Origin: Prostheceraeus crozeri
Taxonomy: Eukaryota; Platyhelminthes; Polycladida; Euryleptidae
NCBI GenBank assembly: GCA_907163375.1
Contig: CAJQUW010008928.1
Span: forward strand, 248,001 to 312,000
Direction: 5' to 3'
DNA length: 64,000 bases
The notes under the pieces are model-generated. The model did not search any database and was not told the DNA's origin. It worked only from the letters and a program-made list of their open reading frames with translations. Position numbers and translations under genes: made by a program. Positions 39,891-48,611 of the stretch are shown one piece after another; positions within the stretch are counted from its first letter, which is position 1; each line of letters begins with the position of its first letter.

Positions 39891-41299
39891 TTCATTTTTT
39901 TTTGATTGGTTTCATTTTCTTCATTATTTAATTCTTTATTGTCTTCATTTAATTTTTGAATCGTTTCTATCTTATTTTGATATTTATGGCCATATTCTTG
40001 TACTAATATTTTTGTTTGTTGTTGATAATCTGTTTTACATTTTTGTAAACTTTCATTTAAATTTTGTAATTTTTGTTGATATTCGAAAAATAAAGATAAA
40101 TAATCGGAATCATAATCATAATTATGATTACGTCCTTTATAATTATTATGACTAATCATTATTGGTGATAATGTTTTTATAATTTCAAATTTTTCAGTAC
40201 ATATTATATTTCCTTGGTAAAAAATATTATGATGCATGTAATTTCCCCTATCATTATATACTATTTCTGATTGACATAAATTTTTATTATTCAAATAAAA
40301 TTTTTTTGAATCTGAGTAAAGTGGAGTAATTTTACCAATAGAAACATAATTCACATTTAATTCAAAAACATTTACTTCTATTAAATTTTTATTCTTTTTA
40401 TGAAACTTTTTTAACCTATTATAATCATATGGAAATTCATCTAAGCCATCAGAAAGATCAAATTCATTTATGTATTCTTCTTTATTGTAATGACTTAGTC
40501 TTTCTTTGTGATATTTTGCAGGATGTAAATGTGCTATAATACTCCACAGAAAACAATAATCATCTTCATTTTTTATGTTGATTATTTGTGGTGAACTGAA
40601 AGGCAAAGGAACATAACTACCACCAGTATTATTTTTATATTTATCAATTACTATTTTCTTAGATAGTATTTTAACAAATCTCCAACCAGATTCACGTAAC
40701 TGGGCTTCAATTATACAATTTTCTAATTTAAGTATCATCGATTCAAATATGGGTTGTATATCATTTACATTATGAATTTCTTGTGAATTTGTAAAATGTC
40801 CTTGTATTATTTCTTCAGGAATTCCATCAGCTCCATTTTTTGTATAAAGTACTTCTACATTCATATAACATTTGAAAGATTTCTTAAATATATTATAAAA
40901 GTTTGTTAATACATTATAAAAAGTTTCATCGGTTTCATTATGTTCAACAGATTCATTAAATAAATATTTTATATCTATTACCGCTTCATCGGTTCGTTCA
41001 GCTTCATCAAATTCATCAGTATCGCTAAATAAATATCTTCCATCTGGTAGGGTCTCATCTTCACTATTAAAAACTTTTTTATATTCCGAATGTGAATAAT
41101 CATCAAACATTTTTTTAACTTTTATATCAGTAGACAATGTTTCTAGATAGTTTTTATAACTATTTAATTTTAATATATTTCCTTCATCAACTCGTTCTAC
41201 ATTTTGTAAATGCAATTTACTATTTAAATAAGATTGATAACTTCTTTTTGTTTGCAACTTTTTTTTACATAAGTTACAATAAAACTTGGTATTTTCCAT
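39884..41299 (-). pseudogene. DNA polymerase B, N-terminal part
   Basis: 471 codons from an ATG in the usual A-rich context. It starts with a C2H2-like finger (FYCNLCKKKL...H, residues 7-30), and the central block YVPLPFSSPQIINIKN followed by CFLWSIIAHLHPAKYHKERL is the well-conserved N-terminal region of Polinton polymerases. YMHHNIFY and a coiled coil with LNESLQKC follow. It ends prematurely at 39884 after a 9-A run. In family members this region is continuous with the exonuclease domain, so this is the front half of the same gene as 36855-39681. Confidence 0.8.
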
Positions 41300-41469
41300 T
41301 TTTTTATTTTTTTAGAGAAAATTTAAGAAAAAATTTGTGTTTTAATTTTAGATATAAACATTTTAATATCAAGGACGTGAGTGTTATTTTATATTATTAT
41401 ATATTACACGTTCTTTAGTTATTTTTTTTCTTTATCATATTAAGTTTAATCATATTAAGTTTTATCATA

Positions 41470-42782
41470 TTAAGTTTCATCATATAATGTTTTATCAAAA
41501 GATAATTTAAATTTATTTTCACTAACTATTGATTCTTCATCATCATAAATTGATTCTTCATTATCATCATAAATTACACTTTTTGGTATAGGATGCCCTT
41601 CCATGATTGGATACCATTCCCTGATAGGAATATCTAATTCTAAATTACATTTCTTATCTGATAATAATATAATAGAGAAAAATATTGGTCTTTGATCTCT
41701 TTTGGAAAATTTAATAACACCACCATAATCTGAATCACTTTTAGTTTTTATTAAAGATGATAAAATTTTAAATTGATTAGATGTAAATCCTAATTTAAAT
41801 TTTGTAGACCCGACACATAGTTGTCTAACAGTATCTTCAACTATTCCATCATTATTATTTTCAATTGTAAGAAAATGAAATTTAGATAAATTTTTATAAT
41901 TACTAATATTTTTATGATCTTTTTTACCATTTACACCTTTTTCAGATGTTACAGAATCATCATTTATATTATCATCATCTATATTATTATCATCTATATT
42001 ATCATCATTATTATCATAAGATTCTTTAAGATCGGGCAAAGCCCTAGAACCTTCAGTTAGTTTATTATGATTATGATTATGGACATTGTTAATAGTATAA
42101 GGTGTTGTCCACATATAAATTTTCTCTTGTTGAGCTAAACCATTTATATAAGATTTTAATAAATTAATATTTAAGTTTGAATATAATCCTATATAAGTAT
42201 CATCATAATATCTTTGCGGCATTTCTAATGTTTCTTGTTTATAAATTGTGTCTCTATAATATACCTGACATAATAATTCTTCATTATGTTTTTTACTCTC
42301 TATGTGAATGTTATATTGATTTTGATCGTCAACAAATAATCTAATTTTTTCCTTCGAAAAAGATTTTAATTTTTTAACTAATTCTTTAATATTGATATAA
42401 TTAATATTTTTATTTTCTATCCAATCAGTATTACTAATTGGTAACACTGCTCTAATAAATCCATAAACATTATTATGACCTATTATAACCATATTTTCTT
42501 TATTTAATTCAACATAAGCTACATCATTATATTTACTTACAATCTCCATAAATTTAATAAATGGATCACCTGGAAAAATACAATAATTAGTTTCTATAGA
42601 AGGTAAACCTTTTGTTTGTTCTCTAAATATTTCGGCTTGTAATTGAAATAAAATATTAACATCTATACATGGATTATTATTATTATTATCCAACATTTAT
42701 TTTCAAATCCCGTTGATCTCGTCGAATAAGAAGAACAGGATGATGCGGTCGAATATAATTTTTTTAAATTTGCTTTATCCAT
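41470..42782 (-). pseudogene. Polinton protein, possibly sliding-clamp-like (one frame break near the start)
   Basis: The long frame starts at 42696, but an ATG with the element's usual context lies at 42782. It opens 28 codons in another frame (MDKANLKKLYSTASS at its start) that meets the long frame near 42700, so one base separates the two. The long frame has two similar halves, with strands such as DVAYVELNKENMVIIGHN and FKLGFTSNQFKILSSLIK, reminiscent of the repeated fold of PCNA-type clamps. That is a structural guess only. An acidic Asn/Asp-rich linker and a GC-rich insert (TEGSRALPDLKES) sit in the middle. It is co-directional with the polymerase gene, which would suit a replication role. 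Confidence 0.5.
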
Positions 42783-42828
42783 TTTTTTATTTTTATTAGA
42801 AAAAATTTATTTTTTTATTGTTTTAAAA
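42783..42828. promoter_or_regulatory. 46-bp divergent promoter region
   Basis: Only 46 bases separate the ATG of the clamp-like gene (minus, 42782) from the ATG of the fibre-like gene (plus, 42829). The interval is almost pure A/T with a T-run then an A-run before each start. Both transcripts must start within or very near it. Confidence 0.55.
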
Positions 42829-43716
42829 ATGATGTTACCAAATGTTGGTGGAGGTGCATATATCCCGAATAATCGTGAATTAGAAATAGAGATAGAAAAT
42901 TATATCATGAAAACTGGAGACGTTTTATCTGGTCCATTGCATCTTTCTATTCTTCCGCAACAAAATACAGAGTTAACAAATAAACAATATGTTGATACAC
43001 AAATCAATGATTTAAAAGAAAAATATATAAACGATGTTTTGGTTCCACTGATGAATGAATTGAAGTTGCTAAAACTTAATGACAAATCATTAAACGAAAA
43101 ACTATTAAAACTTGATAAAAAGGATAGAGAGCTAGAAGCAGATATAGCAAAACTTTTTAAAAAGATTTCAGAACAATCAAAAATTTTGATATTATTTTCT
43201 ATAAATTTAAAATCTGCTGTAATTAAAAATAAACATCAGATAAAAATGTTAAAAGAACAATTAGAAGATGAAATAGAAAAACTTCCTGAAAGAATTAAAA
43301 AAAATTTAAAGCAGTTACAAGCTACATTCCAAAAAAGTGTTGATGAATTAAGTTCTAAAATTACTCAACAAATGAAAAAGATGAATAGAATAATAAATGA
43401 AGTAAACTCACTTAATGAAAAAGTTGATAAAATGAAAAATCTTAAAATCAATTTAGAAAATGAATTAAAGAAAAATTTACAAGAAAACTCTAAAGAAAAT
43501 AAAGAACAGCTAGATTCTGTTAAAAGACAATTAGATGTTCTTAAAATTAAGTTAAATGCACTTAAAACGGCGTTGAAGATTAATCAGCAGAAAATGCAAG
43601 TTAATAGAAAAGAAATTAAAGTACATCACACGCTACTTGCCGCAATAGATAAAGTGCAACAATCAATTAATAAAGTTATCTCGAAGTTGTTGTCCATTCA
43701 CAAACGTAAATCTTAG
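42829..43716 (+). CDS. Fibre-like coiled-coil protein with a phage tail-fibre motif
   Basis: 295 residues, intact; start TTTTAAAAATG. Residues 27-56 (MKTGDVLSGPLHLSILPQ then NKQYVDTQI) match the repeat at the head of many phage tail fibres, of the form GDxMxGPLxLxxxP...KxYVD. The rest, from about residue 60, is one long heptad-rich coil (LKLLKLNDKSLNEKLLKLDK and onward) without proline, ending in a basic tail (IHKRKS). A trimeric spike or fibre for host attachment is the natural reading, but a head/knob domain is absent. It is the first gene of the second + strand block, upstream of the pVI-like and major capsid genes. Confidence 0.6.
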   Translation: MMLPNVGGGAYIPNNRELEIEIENYIMKTGDVLSGPLHLSILPQQNTELTNKQYVDTQINDLKEKYINDVLVPLMNELKLLKLNDKSLNEKLLKLDKKDRELEADIAKLFKKISEQSKILILFSINLKSAVIKNKHQIKMLKEQLEDEIEKLPERIKKNLKQLQATFQKSVDELSSKITQQMKKMNRIINEVNSLNEKVDKMKNLKINLENELKKNLQENSKENKEQLDSVKRQLDVLKIKLNALKTALKINQQKMQVNRKEIKVHHTLLAAIDKVQQSINKVISKLLSIHKRKS

Positions 43717-43730
43717 CGTAAATATTAAAC

Positions 43731-43788
43731 GGACCAAAGGTCCTCTGGTTACTAACCAATCAGAGCGAAGCTCCTCGAGGCTTTAGCC
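43731..43788. repeat. GC-rich mini-hairpin cluster A
   Basis: Three hairpins in 60 bases between the fibre-like and pVI-like genes: GGACCAAAGGTCC (43731-43743), GAGCGAAGCTC (43763-43773) and GGCTTTAGCC (43779-43788). Loops are three or four bases. Part of a family dispersed through the element. Confidence 0.75.
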
Positions 43789-43832
43789 GATCGTAAATAT
43801 TTTTTCTCAAAAGTCAAATTTAATCCTAAAAA

Positions 43833-44354
43833 ATGCCTATAATTTATAAACACAATCTTAAACAATTTGCTTCAAATCAAAGAATTGCTCATGAACCACG
43901 TATGAATCCTGTTTATCATTATGATAATAGAGAAAGAGTCGGAACACAAAAGTTCCTAGGCACCGCAGGTGCCGTTCACACGGAAGGAGCTGGGATCTTC
44001 TCTGGTATTGGAAGTATCGTTACCTTAATTAAAAATAATAAAGATTTGATTACATCTGTTGCAAAAGGAGCAGCTGCTATAGGTAGTACAGCTAGTGCAA
44101 TATCAAATGCTGTCAAGTCTCAAAACGAATTAAAACAACTAGAAGCTATTCGTAAACTTAGGAATGATTCCGAAGAACTAAAAAATTTAAAAAAACTTTC
44201 AGATGAAACAAAAAATAAAATTGCTAACATAGCTGTGGATTCTGATAGTAAACATAATGAAAAAACAATTGAAGAAATAAGAGGTAATGGCGTGAGCAGC
44301 AACCTTCGGTTTAACCAGCAAAGCTGTAGCGGAGCTGGTCTAGCGAAATTCTAA
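43833..44354 (+). CDS. pVI-like minor virion protein (putative)
   Basis: 173 residues; start context CCTAAAAAATG. Residues 53-95 form a glycine/alanine-rich amphipathic stretch (GAGIFSGIGSIVTLIK, then KGAAAIGSTASAISNAV), followed by a charged helix (LEAIRKLRNDSEELKNLKKL). Placement just before the major capsid gene and the membrane-active look suggest an internal capsid protein that helps breach host membranes, as adenovirus pVI does; this is by analogy. Two GC-rich hairpin inserts lie in the coding sequence, at codons about 40-54 and at the C-terminus (hairpins at 43959-43973 and 44301-44326). Confidence 0.5.
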   Translation: MPIIYKHNLKQFASNQRIAHEPRMNPVYHYDNRERVGTQKFLGTAGAVHTEGAGIFSGIGSIVTLIKNNKDLITSVAKGAAAIGSTASAISNAVKSQNELKQLEAIRKLRNDSEELKNLKKLSDETKNKIANIAVDSDSKHNEKTIEEIRGNGVSSNLRFNQQSCSGAGLAKF

Positions 44355-44478
44355 AATATATTTTTAGTAAAATTTTTTTAGTAAAAATATATTTTAGTAA
44401 AATTTTTTTAGCAAAATTTTTTTAGCAGAATTTTTTCTGTGTGTGAGAAAAACAAAAGTCAAATTATTTTTTATAAAA

Positions 44479-45820
44479 ATGTCTTCGCTTATCGAAAATA
44501 AATTTAGATTAGACGATCCTCCGTTCGTCAGTAATAATCAAAAAAAGAATGACTATATAAGAATTGCTATGAATCCCGGATCTTCCAGTAGAGTAAATAC
44601 TGGAGGTGATTTAGTTTTTGAAGTTGATAATCAGCAGAGTTATATATATTTACCTGATTCGTTTTTACATTGTGAATATTCTTTATATAGTGATGCTAAT
44701 TTTACAACACCATTACCAGAAACCGATAATATTGCACTAGAGAATAATTTTTTTCCAAGATTATTTACACAAATGCGTTTAGATGTTGCAACTCAAAATA
44801 TAGAAACAATAAGTGATTCTCCAGGTGTAATTGATACAATGCTTAGATTTGTAACAATTGGTGAAAATAATAAAAAGTATGAAATCGAAGGTTGGTTTCC
44901 TGATACTAATGATGGTATAATTGTTGATGATTTAACTCACGCTGGAACAGATGCAGCAGGAATTGCGAAAGATGTAGAAAATATTGCAAAACATTTAAAT
45001 AAAACAAATAATGATGCATATAAAGAAAGACGTGAATTTAACAAGAAAAGTAAACAGACAGTAAATTGGTCATTGTCTCCATTATTCGGATATTTAGATT
45101 ATGATAAAATATCATATCAATTAAAATTTAAATTAATAATTCATCGCACAGCAAATAATGAATTAATCTTTTTTGGTAAGACTGGAAAAAAAGCATATTT
45201 AAAAATTGATAGACTTGAATGGTGGATTAAGCAAATTACTCCTAGTTTAGAGATTGAAACAGCTATTGCAAAAAGATTAAATACTAACAAACCAATTCCA
45301 GTAAATTTTCTAAAGCGTACTGCTAGTTCAGTAACTTTTTCCGAACAAAGATTTAACTGGCATTTTACTAGAACTTATTATAGAAGATTACTAGAAGATA
45401 TTTATTGCTAACTTTTCAAAGAAATAATTCTCCAAGTTTTGATAAGAACAACAATCTTTTTCATATTAATACAATTCGAAGTTTACAAGTTTCATTAAAT
45501 CAAACCCGATATCCAATTGATCCATTAAGATTCGATGATACCAATAATCAATTTATGGAGGATATGATTCTTATCGAAATCTTTGTATAGAATTTGGCGT
45601 TGAACCACAATTAACTCCTGGAGATTGGAGACATTTATATCCAATTTTCTGTTTCGATTTAAGTGCACAATCTGAAGATATTATTAAAAATGGTTGTGAT
45701 GTAACAATTAATATTGAAAAGAAAGATTCCACAACTTCATTGATGGCTTATGGTTTATTGCTAGAAGATGTAAAATATTCTATTGAAGTTCTTAATGGGA
45801 AGATGGCTAGAATAAATTAA
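44479..45820 (+). pseudogene. Major capsid protein, double jelly-roll (two frame breaks)
   Basis: The start is taken at ATG 44479 (TTATAAAAATG); the frame is open 12 codons further back without an ATG. The first frame (to 45411) contains IRIAMNPGSSSRVNTGGDLV, YIYLPDSFLHCEY and RLDVATQNIETISDSPGVID. The second, from about 45405, has IRSLQVSLNQTRYPIDPLRF. The third, to the stop at 45820, has LTPGDWRHLYPIFCFDLSAQ and MAYGLLLEDVKYSIEVLNG. Together these cover a full-length Polinton-type double jelly-roll major capsid protein of about 445 residues. The order and the lack of missing sequence show that only two single-base changes (near 45410 and 45565) break it. Confidence 0.82.
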
Positions 45821-45928
45821 TTTAATTTTTTTTCATAACTAGAATAGATTAAAAAATTCTTAACTAAAAATTTTTCATAACTAGAATAGATTAAAAATTT
45901 TCGTAACTTAAAATTTTTTTTATTAAAA

Positions 45929-46411
45929 ATGTCGCAACCGAAAAGTAATAATAATAAAACTGTTGAATTAAAATTACGTAATATTGTTGACAAAAATACC
46001 CCTAAAACTATTACGATTAACAAAAAAAAGTATTACATAAGTAAATCAATGATAGAGAATATTCAATTACAAGAAGAAAAGAATGGTGGAATTCTCCCAT
46101 TAATTCCACTAATAATAGGAGGCATAGCAGCAGCAGGAAGTGTTGCAGGTGGGACAGCTGGTATTGTCCAAGCAGTAAATAAAAATAAATCAGAGAAGGC
46201 AGCATTAGAAGAACAAAAACGTCATAATAGAGAGTTAGAGAAAGTTGCTAGGGGTGAAGGAATAGTAGATAATTTTATTAGTAAATTAAAATTAGTTGAT
46301 GAAGGAAAACGAGTTCTTAAAAATATTCTCCACAATGTTGATGATTTAATTGAAATTAAAGAAACTAAAGATGGTTCTGGAATATATCTAAGTCCTAGTA
46401 TGATTCGGTAA
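45929..46411 (+). CDS. pX-like minor virion protein with membrane segment
   Basis: 160 residues, intact; start TTATTAAAAATG. Residues 53-83 (GGILPLIPLIIGGIAAAG, then GGTAGIVQAV) form the Gly/Ala-rich hydrophobic hairpin seen in adintovirus/Polinton proteins likened to adenovirus pX. A charged helix with EEQKRHNRELEKVARGEG follows, and the C-terminus GSGIYLSP is also typical. Likely a core or membrane-interacting virion protein, possibly a substrate of the protease at 47892. It follows the major capsid gene. Confidence 0.65.
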   Translation: MSQPKSNNNKTVELKLRNIVDKNTPKTITINKKKYYISKSMIENIQLQEEKNGGILPLIPLIIGGIAAAGSVAGGTAGIVQAVNKNKSEKAALEEQKRHNRELEKVARGEGIVDNFISKLKLVDEGKRVLKNILHNVDDLIEIKETKDGSGIYLSPSMIR

Positions 46412-46419
46412 TAACCTCA

Positions 46420-46462
46420 GGACCTTTGGTCCGATCGGCTAAAGCCTCAGGACCTTTGGTCC
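46420..46462. repeat. GC-rich mini-hairpin cluster B
   Basis: GGACCTTTGGTCC occurs twice (46420-46432, 46450-46462) around GGCTAAAGCC (46437-46446), between the pX-like and PLA2 genes. It is the inverted relative of cluster A, which holds the complementary hairpins. Possible terminator or dispersed palindromic element. Confidence 0.75.
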
Positions 46463-46529
46463 ATAAGGTAAAACATTTATTTTATCTTTTAAATTTTTTT
46501 TATCTTTTAAATTTTTTTTATCTTTTAAA

Positions 46530-47036
46530 ATGAATTCTACAAATTCCGAAAATTTAATTAAATTAAAAATTTCTAATTTAGATTTATTGAATTATCTATT
46601 AAACAAAAATGAAAACTCAAATTGTAAAATTTATGAAGGTAACGACATACAAAAAACATTAGAAAACTTTCCTGGCTTTATTTGGAGTAAATATTCGAAA
46701 GAAAAACATCTTCCTGGTCATTCATATACTGGTCCAGGAACTCGATTAGATATAAGACTAGATGAGAATAATAATCCGAAACCAGGTGAAGAACCAATAA
46801 ATAGAGTAGATGCCGCAGCTTACAGGCATGATTTAGCTTATCGAAATCATGATCTAAGTTCTCGACATGCAGCTGATAAGAAGATGATTCAAGAATTAGA
46901 TAGTATTCAAAATCCTACATTTAGAGAAAAAATTGAAAGAATGTTTGTTAAGAAAGCTTTACAAGCTAAAATATTATTCGGTCAGGGTTTAAATGAAGCG
47001 ACAGCAAAGCTGTCTGAGAGCAACGCTCGAACCTAG
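46530..47036 (+). CDS. Phospholipase A2-like protein (parvovirus VP1u type)
   Basis: 168 residues, intact; start ATCTTTTAAAATG. The calcium loop YTGPGT (66-71) is preceded by PGHS. The catalytic pair is in VDAAAYRHDLAYR (H100, D101), and AADKKM follows with the third helix. This matches the secreted-type PLA2 domain of parvovirus capsid proteins and related domains in some Polintons and adintoviruses, where it helps particles leave endosomes. The N-terminal 45 residues are unassigned. The C-terminal NEATAKLSESNART comes from a GC-rich hairpin pair (47002-47028). Confidence 0.82.
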   Translation: MNSTNSENLIKLKISNLDLLNYLLNKNENSNCKIYEGNDIQKTLENFPGFIWSKYSKEKHLPGHSYTGPGTRLDIRLDENNNPKPGEEPINRVDAAAYRHDLAYRNHDLSSRHAADKKMIQELDSIQNPTFREKIERMFVKKALQAKILFGQGLNEATAKLSESNART

Positions 47037-47071
47037 GCGTCTGAAATTCATAAAGAATATTTTTAATATGG

Positions 47072-47826
47072 CCTAAATATTTATTGAAAGTAAAAGTATT
47101 TAATAAAGATGATATTTGGAGTGCTGATCTTATTCATATGCCGAATGAAAAAGATTATAAATACGCATTGACCGTTATAGATTTATATACACGATACGCT
47201 TGGGTAAAGACTTTAAAAAATAAAAGTGGTCTATCAGTTAAATATGCGTTTGAAGAAATCTTTAAAGAAAGTAAGAGAAAGCCAAAAAAATTGTTTGTTG
47301 ATAAAGGGTCGGAATTTTATAACAGAAACGTTCAGCCACTATTTGAAACTGTTTATTCAACTGAAAATGCAGGGAAGGCTGTAGTGATAGAAAGATTCAA
47401 TCGGACGTTAAAAAATGAATTATTCAAGAAATTTACTGAGCAAAGAAATCAGAAATGGTTGAAGATATTACCAGGAATTGTAGAAGAGTACAATAATAAA
47501 GTTCATTCTGGTATTGAAGAAACTCCAAAGAATGCTTCTGTCGACCGTGATTTGATAAGAAAAAAATATTCGAGAATAATAATTTGAATGAGAGTAATCC
47601 GAATTTGCAGAAACTTAAGCCGAAATTTAAAATTGGAGATAGAGTTAGAATATTTGAATATAAGAATAAATTTGAAAAAGGCTTTGTTGGCTATTTGACT
47701 AAAGAGATATTTGAAATTTCTAAAATAAATCAAAGTTATCCGATTACTTATGAAATTAAAGATTTAGATAATGAGGATATCAGAGGCCGTTTTTATCAAA
47801 ATGAATTACAACGAACTGATTTTTAA
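47072..47826 (+). pseudogene. Retroviral-type integrase (N-terminus missing, frame broken, shortened core)
   Basis: The catalytic core (47084-47587) has WSADLIHM (first D), FVDKGSEFYN (second D) and VIERFNRTL (E), the DDE of Polinton integrases. The C-terminal domain follows in another frame (about 47584-47826): FKIGDRVRIFEYKNKFEKGF and FYQNELQRTDF, the SH3-like fold. One base change near 47585 separates them. There is no ATG in a suitable place, and no zinc-binding N-terminal domain is seen upstream, where the PLA2 gene ends 48 bases earlier. Between the second D and the E there are 29 residues instead of about 33-35. This copy is unlikely to be active. Confidence 0.85.
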
Positions 47827-47854
47827 TTATCATTATTATTGGAACTAACGTTTC

Positions 47855-47900
47855 GGGAATGAAATTCCCTTATTAGGCGTAGCCATAGAACCTACGGTTC
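47855..47900. repeat. Mini-hairpins between convergent integrase and protease genes
   Basis: GGGAATGAAATTCCC (47855-47869) and GAACCTACGGTTC (47888-47900) fill the gap between the convergent integrase and protease stops, overlapping the last protease codons. They could serve as transcription end signals for both genes. Confidence 0.6.
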
Positions 47901-48383
47901 GTTCAATTCTAACATAATATCTAGAAATGGTACTCCTTCCTGTAATTTAAATAAAACATAAAGACATAATTGACCACAATAAGTAGTTCCCGGTTTTTGA
48001 ATTTGAAACGTATTATAAATTCCATTGCCAAGTATTTCTCTTACTTCATTCGTAGGTGGAAGTCCATAAGAGTCGAACCAATAGTTCTCAGCCTCCGGGC
48101 GGTCAAAATAATAATTAGAACAGTTTATATTTCTTTGTCCTGCTGACCAATGTACACCTTTTTCATCTGACGTATGAAGATTTGTTATGAAATTTATAGT
48201 TATTGATGGAACTTTGTTCTGGGAACTGAAGGTTCCTGTTGGCTTATTTTTTAGGAATTGTAATTCGACTCTCATTAGAACATGAAAATTCTTTATTCCT
48301 AATCGATTAGCGATTTTCTTTAGGTCGAAATTCGTTGTCGTTTGTGTTCCATATAATTTCAAAAACTCATTTATGTTGCTCAT
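47892..48383 (-). CDS. Adenovirus-type maturation cysteine protease
   Basis: 163 residues, intact; start ATTATAAAATG on the minus strand. The catalytic set of the adenain family is visible: histidine in GVHWSAG (H78), acid in YWFDSYG (D104), glutamine in FQIQ (about 128-130) and cysteine in YCGQLCLYVL (C140). In the family it cleaves capsid and core precursors during maturation. Two GC-rich inserts are in frame (TGTFSSQ at about 49-55, RPEAE at 95-99), the latter between the histidine and acid regions. It faces the integrase convergently. Confidence 0.88.
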   Translation of the reverse strand: MSNINEFLKLYGTQTTTNFDLKKIANRLGIKNFHVLMRVELQFLKNKPTGTFSSQNKVPSITINFITNLHTSDEKGVHWSAGQRNINCSNYYFDRPEAENYWFDSYGLPPTNEVREILGNGIYNTFQIQKPGTTYCGQLCLYVLFKLQEGVPFLDIMLELNEP

Positions 48384-48430
48384 TTTATAATAAAAAAATT
48401 TCTTAAGGGACCCCTAGAACACAGAAGGGA

Positions 48431-48583
48431 GGGGGTATTGATTTAAAACTGTTCTCTAATGATGTCTTTCCTTACTACTTGGGGGGGTATTGATTTAAAA
48501 CTGTTTCATAATGATGACTTTCCTTACTACTTGGGGGGTATTGATTTAAAACTGTTCTCTAATGATGTCTTTCCTTACTACTT
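48431..48583. repeat. Three tandem units of 50-52 bp
   Basis: Units 48431-48480, 48481-48532 and 48533-48583 each begin with a G run, then TATTGATTTAAAACTGTT, and end TTTCCTTACTACTT. Units 1 and 3 are nearly identical; unit 2 differs in the middle. The array lies between the intact protease gene and its truncated copy, in the expected promoter region of the intact gene. Confidence 0.9.
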
Positions 48584-48611
48584 ATTCGATTTTGAAATGA
48601 TTTAATTTAGA

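Noticed and set aside
48431..48583. CRISPR-like array of three regular repeats
   Set aside because: The units abut without unique spacers and lie in eukaryotic DNA; it is a plain tandem repeat.
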